Positions 6,125-12,604 of a stretch of 12,632 nucleotides of DNA are shown here, piece after piece. Below the pieces are notes generated by a model, which was not told the origin of the DNA, ran no database searches, and saw only the letters and a program-made list of their open reading frames with translations. Within the stretch, counting starts at the first letter, position 1. Each line of letters opens with the position of its first letter. The DNA lies in the NCBI GenBank assembly GCA_035317085.1, contig DATHHS010000215.1, forward strand, positions 1-12,632, read 5' to 3'. Source of the stretch: VBDM01 sp035317085. GTDB taxonomy: Bacteria > Pseudomonadota > Gammaproteobacteria > Burkholderiales > SG8-39. Position numbers and translations under genes: made by a program.

Positions 6125-7120
6125 CTATTCAGGCTGGATCCCGGCAGCGCGCACCATTTCCGCGTACTTCCTGATCTCGGCCTGGACAAACAGTCTGAAT
6201 TCGCCGGGCGTGCTCCCGACGGGCTCGAGACCCAGAGCCGCGATCCGCTCCCGCACCTGCGGGTTGCCAAGGGCGACCCGCACATCGCCTTGCAACTTCG
6301 CGACGATTTCTGCCGGACAATCCGCCGGCACGTACAGTCCCTGCCATCCGCTGTCGACTTCGAAATCGGGAACGCCGGCTTCCATCATCGTCGGCACGTC
6401 GGGCAGGTAGGATGCACGGGCGCGGCCGGTGTAGGCGAGCGCGCGCAGCCTGCCGGCCCTGACATACGGGAGCGAGAGGGCGGAGCTGGCAAAGGCGACC
6501 TGGACGTCTCCGGCCAGCAGCGCGCTGATCGCCTGGCCGCCGCCTTTGTAGGGAACGTGCAGCATCCTGATTCCGGCGCGCGCGTTGAACAGTTCGCCGG
6601 TGAGATGGTTGGTGTTGCCTATGCCGGGCGAGCCGAACGACAGCCGGCTGTCGGGCTTGCGGGCGAGGGCGATCAAATCCTTCACCGACTGCGCGGGAAT
6701 CGTCGGGCTCGCGAGGAGCAGGAGTCCTCCCGCGGCGGCGATCTGCGTCACCGGCGCGAAATCCTTCAGCGTGTCGTAGGGAAGCTTGGTGTACATGCTG
6801 GGATTGACGACGAAGGAGGACGAGGTCAGCAGCATCGTGTAGCCGTCGGGCCTGGACCTCGCGACGGCTTCCGCGCCGATGATGCCGTTCGCGCCGGGAC
6901 GGTTGTCGACGACGAAAGGCTGCCCGGTCTGCGCCGCCAGCGCCTGGGCCATCACTCTTGCGACGGTATCGGGGCCGCCGGTGCTGAAGGGCACGATGAC
7001 TCGGACAGGGCGGCTCGGATAGGCGTCGGCGCAGGATGCGCTCGACGGCCAGAGCGTCGGGCACATCAGGCCGAAAGCGAGAATGCCGCGTAAGACAGAG
7101 CTCAGGTTTTTTGCCCGCAC
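6125..7120 (-). CDS. Bug-family solute-binding protein (TctC type), copy 2
   Basis: This is a 331-residue protein that starts at GTG 7120-7118. It has a signal peptide at residues 1-32 or so (MRAKN, then a hydrophobic stretch to SSASCADA; the Cys30 position does not make a good lipobox). The Bug blocks follow: YPSRPVRVIVPFSTGGPDTVARVMAQAL (34-61), FVVDNRPGANGIIGAEAVARSRPDGYTMLL (69-98), LSFGSPGIGNTNHLTGELF (160-178), HVPYKGGGQAISALLAGDVQ (188-207), and YLPDVPTMMEAGVPDFE (238-254). It is nearer the family consensus than the neighbouring Bug gene. Similarity between the two is limited to family motifs, so this is not a recent duplication. The gene diverges from the hydrolase-dehydrogenase-amidase operon across only 57 bases, suggesting shared control and a ligand that feeds that pathway. 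No good Shine-Dalgarno precedes the GTG, and a TATAAG box five bases upstream raises the possibility of leaderless initiation. Confidence 0.92.
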   Translation of the reverse strand: MRAKNLSSVLRGILAFGLMCPTLWPSSASCADAYPSRPVRVIVPFSTGGPDTVARVMAQALAAQTGQPFVVDNRPGANGIIGAEAVARSRPDGYTMLLTSSSFVVNPSMYTKLPYDTLKDFAPVTQIAAAGGLLLLASPTIPAQSVKDLIALARKPDSRLSFGSPGIGNTNHLTGELFNARAGIRMLHVPYKGGGQAISALLAGDVQVAFASSALSLPYVRAGRLRALAYTGRARASYLPDVPTMMEAGVPDFEVDSGWQGLYVPADCPAEIVAKLQGDVRVALGNPQVRERIAALGLEPVGSTPGEFRLFVQAEIRKYAEMVRAAGIQPE

Positions 7121-7125
7121 GTCCG

Positions 7126-7133
7126 CTTATACT
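7126..7133. promoter_or_regulatory. Overlapping divergent -10 elements
   Basis: On the plus strand TATACT (7128-7133) matches the -10 consensus at 5 of 6 positions and faces the hydrolase operon. On the minus strand TATAAG (7131-7126) faces the second Bug gene. The two overlap by four bases, so polymerase could occupy only one at a time. Neither has a convincing -35 box at 16-18 bases, which would fit an activator-dependent promoter. Assignment by pattern only. Confidence 0.4.
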
Positions 7134-7177
7134 ACAAAGCAAGGATCGCTTAGGACTGCTGGACAAGGGAGACCGCC

Positions 7178-8071
7178 ATGCCCCACGCCGCCGCCGATGA
7201 TGGCGTGAAGCTCTACTACGAGGAAGCCGGCGCCGGCGCGCCTGTCGTCTTCGTCCACGAGTTTGCCGGCGACCATCGCAGCTGGGAGCCGCAAATGCGG
7301 TTCTTCTCGCGCCGCTACCGCTGCATTGCGTTCAACGCCCGCGGTTATCCCCCGTCCGATGTGCCCGCGGATGCGGAACGCTATTCGCAGGCGCGTGCGC
7401 GCGATGACATCATTGCCGTTCTCGATCATCTCGGGATAGCCCGCGCCCATATCGTGGGCTTGTCGATGGGCGGGTTCGCGACGCTGCATGTAGGACTTGC
7501 GCATCCTCAGCGGGCCCGCTCGCTCGTGATCGCCGGTTGCGGCTACGGCGCGCGCCCCGGCGAAGAGGAGAAGTTCCGCGCCGAGTGCGAAGCCGCGGCG
7601 CAGGCCTTCGATGCCGATTGGGCGGCGGCGGCCGCGAAATACGCGATCGGGCCGACGCGCGTGCAATACCAGAACAAGGACCCGCTTGGCTGGCGCGAAT
7701 TCGCCGCCGCACTGGCCGAACACTCGCCGCGCGGCGCGTCGAACACGCTGCGCGGGGTGCAGAAGCGCCGCCCGCTGCTCTTCCAGCTCGTCGAGGGGAT
7801 GAAGAAGATAGCGGTACCCACCTTGATCATGACCGGAGACGAGGACGAACCCTGCCTCGAGGCCGGATTGCTCATGAAGCGCGCTATCCCCGCGTCCGGC
7901 CTCGTGGTGATGCCGCGCGCCGGTCACGCGATCAATCTGGAGGAACCCGGCGCCTTCAATCGCGAGGTCGCCGATTTTCTCGCTGCGGTCGAAGCGGGCC
8001 GCTGGGAAGCGCGCGACCCGCGCGCCGCTGCCGGCGGCATCCTCGGATTCGGGCCGGGCGCCGCAAGATGA
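7178..8071 (+). CDS. Alpha/beta-fold hydrolase
   Basis: This is a 297-residue cytoplasmic protein without a signal peptide. The start ATG 7178 follows AAGGGAGA by five bases. It has the standard alpha/beta-hydrolase layout: VVFVHEFAGDHRSW (23-36, oxyanion-hole loop with HE in place of the usual HG), the nucleophile elbow VGLSMGG (93-99, Ser96), a lid region rich in Ala and charged residues at about 125-205, the acid in TLIMTGDEDEPCL (215-227, most likely Asp223), and the catalytic His in PRAGHAINLEEPGAF (246-260, His250). The triad is complete, so an active esterase, lactonase or C-C-bond hydrolase is expected. A C-terminal extension after about residue 272 (to GGILGFGPGAAR) is typical of a subset of proteobacterial members. 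Its stop codon overlaps the next start as ATGA, placing it first in a three-gene operon. The substrate is unknown. Confidence 0.92.
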   Translation: MPHAAADDGVKLYYEEAGAGAPVVFVHEFAGDHRSWEPQMRFFSRRYRCIAFNARGYPPSDVPADAERYSQARARDDIIAVLDHLGIARAHIVGLSMGGFATLHVGLAHPQRARSLVIAGCGYGARPGEEEKFRAECEAAAQAFDADWAAAAAKYAIGPTRVQYQNKDPLGWREFAAALAEHSPRGASNTLRGVQKRRPLLFQLVEGMKKIAVPTLIMTGDEDEPCLEAGLLMKRAIPASGLVVMPRAGHAINLEEPGAFNREVADFLAAVEAGRWEARDPRAAAGGILGFGPGAAR

Positions 8072-8823
8072 ACCTCGGACTCGACGGCAAGACGGCGCTC
8101 ATCACCGGCGGCTCCAAGGGCATCGGGCGCGCCTGCGCGCTTGCGTTCGCGGCCGAAGGCTGCGCTCTGCACCTCGTGGCGCGCGACCAGGCCCGGCTGG
8201 AGGCCGCGCGCGAGGCGATCCGCGCCGAGCACTCCGTCGCGGTGCATATTCACGCCGCGGATCTGCGCGATGGCGAGGCGGTGAGGCGCGTCGCCGCCGC
8301 GTGCGCCGACGCCGACATCCTCGTGAACAATGCCGGCGACATTCCGGGCGGCGCTATCGATCAGATCGACGAGGCGCGCTGGCGCCATGCCTGGGACCTG
8401 AAAGTCTTCGGCTATATCAACATGACCCGCGAGATGCTGGCGCACATGCGCGCACGGAGCCGCGGCGTGATCGTGAACGTCATCGGCATGGCCGGGGAAA
8501 AGCCGTCCTGGGAATACATCTGCGGCGGCTTTGCCAATGCCGGGCTCGCGGCGTTCACCAAGGGCCTCGGGTCGAAGTCGCCGGAGTTCGGCGTGCGCGT
8601 GGTCGGCGTGCACCCGCCGGCGACGCGCACCGACCGCATCACTGCGCTCCTGAGAACGGTCGCGAAAACCAAATACGGCGACGAGTCGCGCACGGAAGAC
8701 GTGCTGCGCGACGGCGCCTTCGGCCGCGTCATCGAACCCGGGGAGGTGGCACAGACCGTGGCGTTTCTCGCTTCGCCGCGCGCGAGCCACCTCTCCGGGG
8801 TGGTGCTCAACCTCGGCACGTGA
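8068..8823 (+). CDS. Short-chain dehydrogenase/reductase with atypical active site
   Basis: This is a 251-residue protein whose ATG at 8068 overlaps the hydrolase stop codon in ATGA, suggesting translational coupling. The Rossmann fold is intact: TGGSKGIG (13-20) for the dinucleotide, VARD (37-40) after strand two, AADLRD (63-68) and NNAG (87-90). The usual catalytic tetrad (Asn-Ser-Tyr-Lys) is largely missing. The Asn position reads Asp110 in WDLKV, the Ser position reads Ile139-Gly140 in VNVIGMAG, and the YxxxK motif reads Y150-I-C-G-G154 with no lysine. Only Tyr150 is left. From memory, related SDR-like proteins with a similar YI-G motif and Asn in place of Lys exist, so this is probably a subfamily and not a dead copy. 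The C-terminal part (HPPATRTDR, PGEVAQTVAFLASPRASHLSG) is normal. Possible roles are an unusual redox step, an isomerase- or lyase-type reaction, or NAD(P)-binding regulation. Confidence 0.9.
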   Translation: MNLGLDGKTALITGGSKGIGRACALAFAAEGCALHLVARDQARLEAAREAIRAEHSVAVHIHAADLRDGEAVRRVAAACADADILVNNAGDIPGGAIDQIDEARWRHAWDLKVFGYINMTREMLAHMRARSRGVIVNVIGMAGEKPSWEYICGGFANAGLAAFTKGLGSKSPEFGVRVVGVHPPATRTDRITALLRTVAKTKYGDESRTEDVLRDGAFGRVIEPGEVAQTVAFLASPRASHLSGVVLNLGT

Positions 8824-10196
8824 GCGAAACCGGGGCCGGTCACCCGCGCGGAGAGGCCCACGCCATCGTCGGGGCCGGGGTTTTGGGCCTGGCCGCGTCA
8901 GTGCGCGCGGGTCGCGTCAGCGCGCGCGACGCCGTCGACTGCTACCTCGAGCGCATCGCGCGCCACGGTTCCGAGCTGGGCGCCTTCCTTGCGGTATCCG
9001 GCACGGCGGCGCGCGACGCCGCTGCGTCGCTGGACCGCCGCCGGCGCGAAGGCTCGCCGCTGGGGGCACTGGCCGGCGTTCCGTTTGCGGTGAAGGATAA
9101 TCTCGATGTCGCCGGTCTCCCGACGAGCGCGGGCATGGTCGCATTGCGGGGAACGATGCCGGAGCGCGATGCAGTTGCCGTTGAGCGATTGCGCGCTGCC
9201 GGCGCCGTGCCTCTCGGCAAGACCAGCATGGACGAGGCCGCGTTCGGCGCGACCAACGACAATCCTCACTTTGGCCGATGCCGCAATCCGCACCGCCTCG
9301 AATTCACGCCCGGGGGATCGAGCGGCGGATCGGCGGCGGCGGTGGCGGCGGGACTTGCCGCGGCGGCGCTGGGCAGCGATACGCTCGGATCGGTTCGCAT
9401 CCCTGCCTCGTATTGCGGCTGTGCGGGCTTCAAGCCCACGCGAGGCAGCATCCCGACCGCGGGATTGATGCCGCTGTCGGTCTCGCTCGACGAAATCGGC
9501 GTGCTCGCGCGCTCGGTCGGCGATTGCGCCGTCGTATTCGAGGCGATTCGCGACGCGGGATCGGGCACAGCCGGCTCGCGCTCCCCGTTGCGCGCGCGGG
9601 TCGGCGTCCTTACCGGGCTCGATGTCGCGCCGGAAATTGCCGCCGCGGTCGCCCGGGCGGCGGCGGTGCTCAAAGCCTCGGGATACGTCGTGGGCAACTG
9701 CGATCTCGCCGGGATCGATCCTGGCCGCGTGCGGCGCGCAGGACTCCTTATCGCCGAAGCCGAAGGCGCCCGCGTACATGCGCGGCTCCTGTCCGATCCG
9801 GCGAGCGGGATCTCGAAGAGCTTGCGGGAGGCGCTGGCTTACGGCGCGGCGCAGGCGCCCGAGCGCATCGCGCAGGCGAGGGCGGTGCTGCACGACGCGA
9901 GGCAAGGCCTGGACGCGCTGTTCGCTTCGGTCGATCTGCTTCTGTTGCCGACCACGCCGCAGACGGCGTTCGCATTCGCGTCGCCCGCGCCTTCCAGCCA
10001 GGCCGATTTCACGGCACTCGCGAACGCAGGCGGCATGCCGGCGCTGAGCCTTGCGGCGGGACTTTCTTCGGAAGGGCTTCCGCTCGGCGTCCAGCTCGTC
10101 GCCGCGCGCGGCGCGGACGCGCTGGTCCTTGAGGCGGGCCAGGCGTGCGAGGCTGTGCTCGGGTTTTTCCCGCCGCCGATGCTCGGTGTCTGCTGA
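8820..10196 (+). CDS. Amidase-signature family amidohydrolase
   Basis: This is a 458-residue protein. I chose GTG 8820 because it overlaps the dehydrogenase stop codon as GTGA and gives an N-terminus of normal length. The same frame is open further upstream, but that part lies inside the dehydrogenase gene. The Ser-cisSer-Lys triad of the amidase-signature family is visible: Lys92 in PFAVKDNLDVAGLPTSAG, cis-Ser167 in TPGGSSGGSAAAVAAG, and nucleophile Ser191 in SDTLGSVRIPASYCGCAGFKPTRG. The usual TDTGGS motif reads SDTLGS, a modest change beside the nucleophile. The C-terminal block LPTTPQTAFAF through LPLGVQLVAARGAD matches family conservation. The enzyme hydrolyses a carboxamide to an acid and ammonia (or amine) in the cytoplasm. 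No GatB or GatC neighbour is present and the context is catabolic, so this is unlikely to be GatA of the tRNA amidotransferase. It is the last gene of the three-gene operon. Confidence 0.92.
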   Translation: MSETGAGHPRGEAHAIVGAGVLGLAASVRAGRVSARDAVDCYLERIARHGSELGAFLAVSGTAARDAAASLDRRRREGSPLGALAGVPFAVKDNLDVAGLPTSAGMVALRGTMPERDAVAVERLRAAGAVPLGKTSMDEAAFGATNDNPHFGRCRNPHRLEFTPGGSSGGSAAAVAAGLAAAALGSDTLGSVRIPASYCGCAGFKPTRGSIPTAGLMPLSVSLDEIGVLARSVGDCAVVFEAIRDAGSGTAGSRSPLRARVGVLTGLDVAPEIAAAVARAAAVLKASGYVVGNCDLAGIDPGRVRRAGLLIAEAEGARVHARLLSDPASGISKSLREALAYGAAQAPERIAQARAVLHDARQGLDALFASVDLLLLPTTPQTAFAFASPAPSSQADFTALANAGGMPALSLAAGLSSEGLPLGVQLVAARGADALVLEAGQACEAVLGFFPPPMLGVC

Positions 10197-10253
10197 TGTG
10201 GGGATTGTGTCGCAGCGCGCGCGCTTCGCGTATCCTTCGCTTCGAAGTCAATT

Positions 10254-10275
10254 CACGCAGTTCTGGCGCTGCGTG
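10254..10275 (+). repeat. Hairpin between the amidase and lipoprotein genes
   Basis: CACGCAG (10254-10260) and CTGCGTG (10269-10275) are perfect complements with an 8-base loop. They lie 58 bases past the amidase stop and 12 bases before the next ribosome binding site. Without a T-run it is either a weak operon end or a leader structure of the lipoprotein gene. No clear promoter was found in this 102-base gap. Confidence 0.4.
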
Positions 10276-10287
10276 CAACCGAACCTG

Positions 10288-10294
10288 AAAGGAG
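10288..10294 (+). promoter_or_regulatory. Ribosome binding site of the lipoprotein gene
   Basis: AAAGGAG lies four bases before ATG 10299 and supports that start, which gives a complete lipoprotein signal peptide. Confidence 0.75.
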
Positions 10295-10298
10295 AGCC

Positions 10299-10943
10299 AT
10301 GAACAAGAACATAACCGTCGTCCTCTTCCTCGTGCTCGCGGCTGGCTGCAGTATCAATCCGCAGGATGGAGGCTACCCGCCGATGGATCCGGCGCGCAAG
10401 GTGAGCGCGCAGGACTGCACCAGACAGATCGATAGCACCGACGGCGGCAACCTGTTGTGCCGTGAGGTCAGTGAGGCCGAGCGCCGCGCCAGGATCGCGG
10501 AAGAGGAGCGGCAGGCTACGGCCCGGAAGGAGGCCGAGGAGCGCGCCGCGCGCGAGCGCCTCGAGCGTGAGCGCGCCGAGCAGCTTGCCCGGGAAGAGGC
10601 CGCCCGGATGGCGCGGGCTGCCGAGGAGGAGCGGCTCGCCGCCGAGAGCCGCCGGCTGGAGGCTGAGGCCGCGGCCGCGGCCGCGCTCAAGGCCCAGGAA
10701 GAGCGCGAGCGTCTGGAGAGGGCGGAGGCAGAAGCCCGTGCCCGCCAGCTCGCCGAGCAGGAAGCGCGTGAGGCAGCCGCGCGTGAGTGCCGGCTTCTCG
10801 AGCAGGAACGGTCCGACGGCCGCGCTCTACTCGCGAACTTCGTCGCCACCTACGGCAAGGTCGACGAATTCAAGGAGATAGCCGGGCAGATCACCGCGTT
10901 CCTCGACAAGGCTCGCAAGGTGAAGCCATGCCCGCCGGCATGA
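10299..10943 (+). CDS. Lipoprotein with long charged helix
   Basis: This is a 214-residue protein. Residues 1-17 are a lipoprotein signal peptide ending in the lipobox LAAGC, with Cys17 as the lipidated residue. Ser follows at +2, which favours outer-membrane sorting. A short Gly/Pro/Cys region (18-56, with Cys40 and Cys54) leads to about 110 residues made almost wholly of Glu, Arg and Ala with some Gln and Leu (about 57-165). This should be a continuous alpha-helix or coiled coil of the kind seen in TolA-like periplasmic spacers. A compact C-terminal part (about 165-205, QERSDGRALLANFVATYGKVDEF) and KPCPPA end the protein. Four cysteines follow the lipobox, allowing two disulfides. It is probably an envelope structural or tethering protein. 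I do not recognise a family beyond this low-complexity helix. Database matches to the helix would be compositional and should not be trusted for function. Confidence 0.8.
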   Translation: MNKNITVVLFLVLAAGCSINPQDGGYPPMDPARKVSAQDCTRQIDSTDGGNLLCREVSEAERRARIAEEERQATARKEAEERAARERLERERAEQLAREEAARMARAAEEERLAAESRRLEAEAAAAAALKAQEERERLERAEAEARARQLAEQEAREAAARECRLLEQERSDGRALLANFVATYGKVDEFKEIAGQITAFLDKARKVKPCPPA

Positions 10944-10952
10944 AGGCATGGC
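10925..10952. repeat. Inverted repeat over the lipoprotein stop codon
   Basis: GCCATGCC (10925-10932) is perfectly complementary to GGCATGGC (10945-10952). A competing smaller stem pairs CATGCC (10927-10932) with GGCATG (10937-10942). The repeat covers the stop codon at 10941-10943 and lies in the 27-base gap to the convergent ATPase gene, so it may mark the transcript end for either or both genes. No T-run follows. Confidence 0.45.
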
Positions 10953-10970
10953 GCACTGCACCAGCGGGGA

Positions 10971-11774
10971 CTACCCCAGCGCGGTCTCCGCGTCCGCGCG
11001 CACGCTTTCCTCGCGGATCAGCGCGAGCACTTCGCGCTTCAGGGCATTGAACACGGGGGAGGTGGTCGCTTCGATCGTGCGCGGCCGCGCGAGCTCGACC
11101 GCGATGCGTTTTTTGATCCGTCCGGGGCGCGCAGTCATGACGCACACGGTATCGGCGAGGAGCAGCGCCTCCTCGATGTCGTGGGTGATAAAGAGCACCG
11201 TCTGCTTATGCCGCTCCCAGACCGTGAGGAGGAGTTCCTGCATGAGCGTTCGCGTCTGCGCGTCCAGGCTCCCGAAGGGCTCGTCCATGAGGAGCAGCTC
11301 GGGTTGCATCACGAGCACGCGCGCGATGCCGACGCGCTGCTTCATTCCGCCGGAGAGCTCCGCCGGGTAGTGCGACGCGAAGCCCTTCAGGCCGACCTGT
11401 TCGATGATCTTCTCCGCGAGCGGACGGTAGGTCTGCTCGGACTGGCCCTGCGTCTTCGGCCCGAAGACGACGTTCTCATAGACCGAATACCAGGGAAAGA
11501 GCGCCGGTTCCTGGAAGACGACGGCACGCTTGGGCGAAGGCGACGACACGGGCGCACCGTTCGCGCGTATCTCTCCGCGCGTCGGCGCGTCGAATCCCGC
11601 CACCATGTTGAGGAGCGTGGATTTGCCGCAGCCCGACGGGCCGAGGATGGCGGTGAAGGAGTGCGGGCGGATTTCGAGGTCGATTGCCTGCACGGCTTCG
11701 ACGCGCCGATCCCCCTTGACGAATTCCTTCCAGACGCCGCGCAGCTCGAGCGCCGCCGCTTGCCCGCCGTTCAT
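10971..11774 (-). CDS. NitT/TauT-type ABC transporter ATP-binding protein
   Basis: This is a 267-residue ATPase. The start ATG 11774-11772 overlaps the permease stop codon as ATGA, which excludes the longer open frame running upstream inside the permease gene. All ABC motifs are in order: Walker A GPSGCGKST (45-53), Q-loop VFQEPALFPW (86-95, Gln88), signature LSGGMKQR (140-147), Walker B LLLMDEP (160-166, Glu165), D-loop SLDAQ, and the switch His198 in ITHD. The LFPWYSVYENV stretch after the Q-loop and the ARPGRIKK block near residue 215 are typical of the nitrate/sulfonate/taurine importer family (SsuB/TauB-like). A C-terminal helix follows (to about 267). It powers import through the partner permease of the same operon. 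The substrate is not set by this subunit. Confidence 0.95.
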   Translation of the reverse strand: MNGGQAAALELRGVWKEFVKGDRRVEAVQAIDLEIRPHSFTAILGPSGCGKSTLLNMVAGFDAPTRGEIRANGAPVSSPSPKRAVVFQEPALFPWYSVYENVVFGPKTQGQSEQTYRPLAEKIIEQVGLKGFASHYPAELSGGMKQRVGIARVLVMQPELLLMDEPFGSLDAQTRTLMQELLLTVWERHKQTVLFITHDIEEALLLADTVCVMTARPGRIKKRIAVELARPRTIEATTSPVFNALKREVLALIREESVRADAETALG

Positions 11775-12568
11775 GCGCCAGCCTCGAGGATCCGCCAGCG
11801 CAGCAGGATGCGCGAGGCGTACACGATCACGCGGTCGGAGATGAAGCCGAGCGCGCCCACCGAGACCATGGTCGCGACGCAGATGTCCATGCGCCCGACG
11901 TAGTAGGCGTCCCACAGCACGTAGCCCAGGCCCGATTTCACCGCGATCATTTCGGCGACGATGACCGCGGTCCATGCGACGCCGATCCCCAGCCGCATTC
12001 CGGTGAAGATCGAAGGCAGCGCCGATGGGAACACCACTTTCGCGAGCACCGTGCCGGGGCCCGCGCCCATCATGCGCGCGGCGCGCAGCAGCAGCAGATT
12101 GGTGTCGCGTACGCCGTGGGTTGTGTTTACGACGATGGGATAGAACGCGCCCATGCCGATGAGAAAGAGGGCGCTCGCGTCGTAGATGCCGAAGACCGCG
12201 ATGGCGAAAGGCAGCCACGCCGTGATCGGCACCGGGCGCAGGAGCTGGATCGTCGGATCGACGAGGCGCCGGGTGAGACCGCTCCAGCCGATCATCAGCC
12301 CGAGCGGAATCGCGACCAGCGCCGCGAGGCCGAAGCCTTGCAGAACTCTCTTGGACGAGTAGAGAACGTTATCGAGCCAGGTACCCGAGTAAGGCGACAG
12401 CCCTCCCTTGGTCGCACCGAAGATCCACACCTCCCAGGAGCGCAACACCTGCGCGGGGGACGGGATGATGCCTTCGGCGACCCAGCGATGTTCTACGGTG
12501 AGGTGCCAGAGAACGAGGAGCGCCACCGGGAGCACCAGCGCCCAGGGCGCGCGCAGGACTCTCGCCAC
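11771..12568 (-). CDS. NitT/TauT-type ABC transporter permease
   Basis: This is a 265-residue inner-membrane protein. GTG 12568-12566 is the start, with AAGGA seven bases upstream. There are about six hydrophobic segments: near residues 8-22, 74-95, 113-136, 139-147, 196-212 and 227-247. The family's cytoplasmic coupling loop with the EAA-like pattern reads AARMMGAGPGTVLAKVVFPSALPSIFTGMRLGIGVAWTAVIVAEM at about 163-207. The early PSPAQVL motif (36-42) and GLGYVLWDA (213-221) are characteristic of SsuC/TauC/NrtB-like permeases. It forms the membrane channel as a homodimer with the ATPase encoded next. The two genes share a four-base ATGA overlap, indicating coupled translation. The gene lies 36 bases after the end of an upstream reading frame. 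Confidence 0.94.
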   Translation of the reverse strand: MARVLRAPWALVLPVALLVLWHLTVEHRWVAEGIIPSPAQVLRSWEVWIFGATKGGLSPYSGTWLDNVLYSSKRVLQGFGLAALVAIPLGLMIGWSGLTRRLVDPTIQLLRPVPITAWLPFAIAVFGIYDASALFLIGMGAFYPIVVNTTHGVRDTNLLLLRAARMMGAGPGTVLAKVVFPSALPSIFTGMRLGIGVAWTAVIVAEMIAVKSGLGYVLWDAYYVGRMDICVATMVSVGALGFISDRVIVYASRILLRWRILEAGA

Positions 12569-12604
12569 GCCCCGATCCTTCCGCTGCGGCCGGCGTCGTG
12601 CGGA

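Noticed and set aside
7537..8067. N-terminal extension of the dehydrogenase into the hydrolase gene
   Set aside because: It is a shadow frame of the hydrolase. ATG 8068 gives the canonical SDR start shortly before TGGSKGIG.
8301..8819. N-terminal extension of the amidase into the dehydrogenase gene
   Set aside because: This part is out of frame with the dehydrogenase, is Arg/His-rich shadow sequence, and has no homology-like features. The GTGA overlap at 8820 gives a normal amidase length.
8820..10196. GatA subunit of glutamyl-tRNA amidotransferase
   Set aside because: There are no gatB or gatC neighbours and the gene is the last of a catabolic-looking operon, so a general amidase is more likely.
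10205..10236. Promoter for the lipoprotein gene (TTGTGT and TATCCT)
   Set aside because: The spacer would be 20 bases and both boxes are weak, so it is not supported.
11775..12218. N-terminal extension of the ABC ATPase, or a permease-ATPase fusion
   Set aside because: The upstream part is a shadow frame of the permease. The ATGA overlap at 11771-11774 marks two separate proteins.
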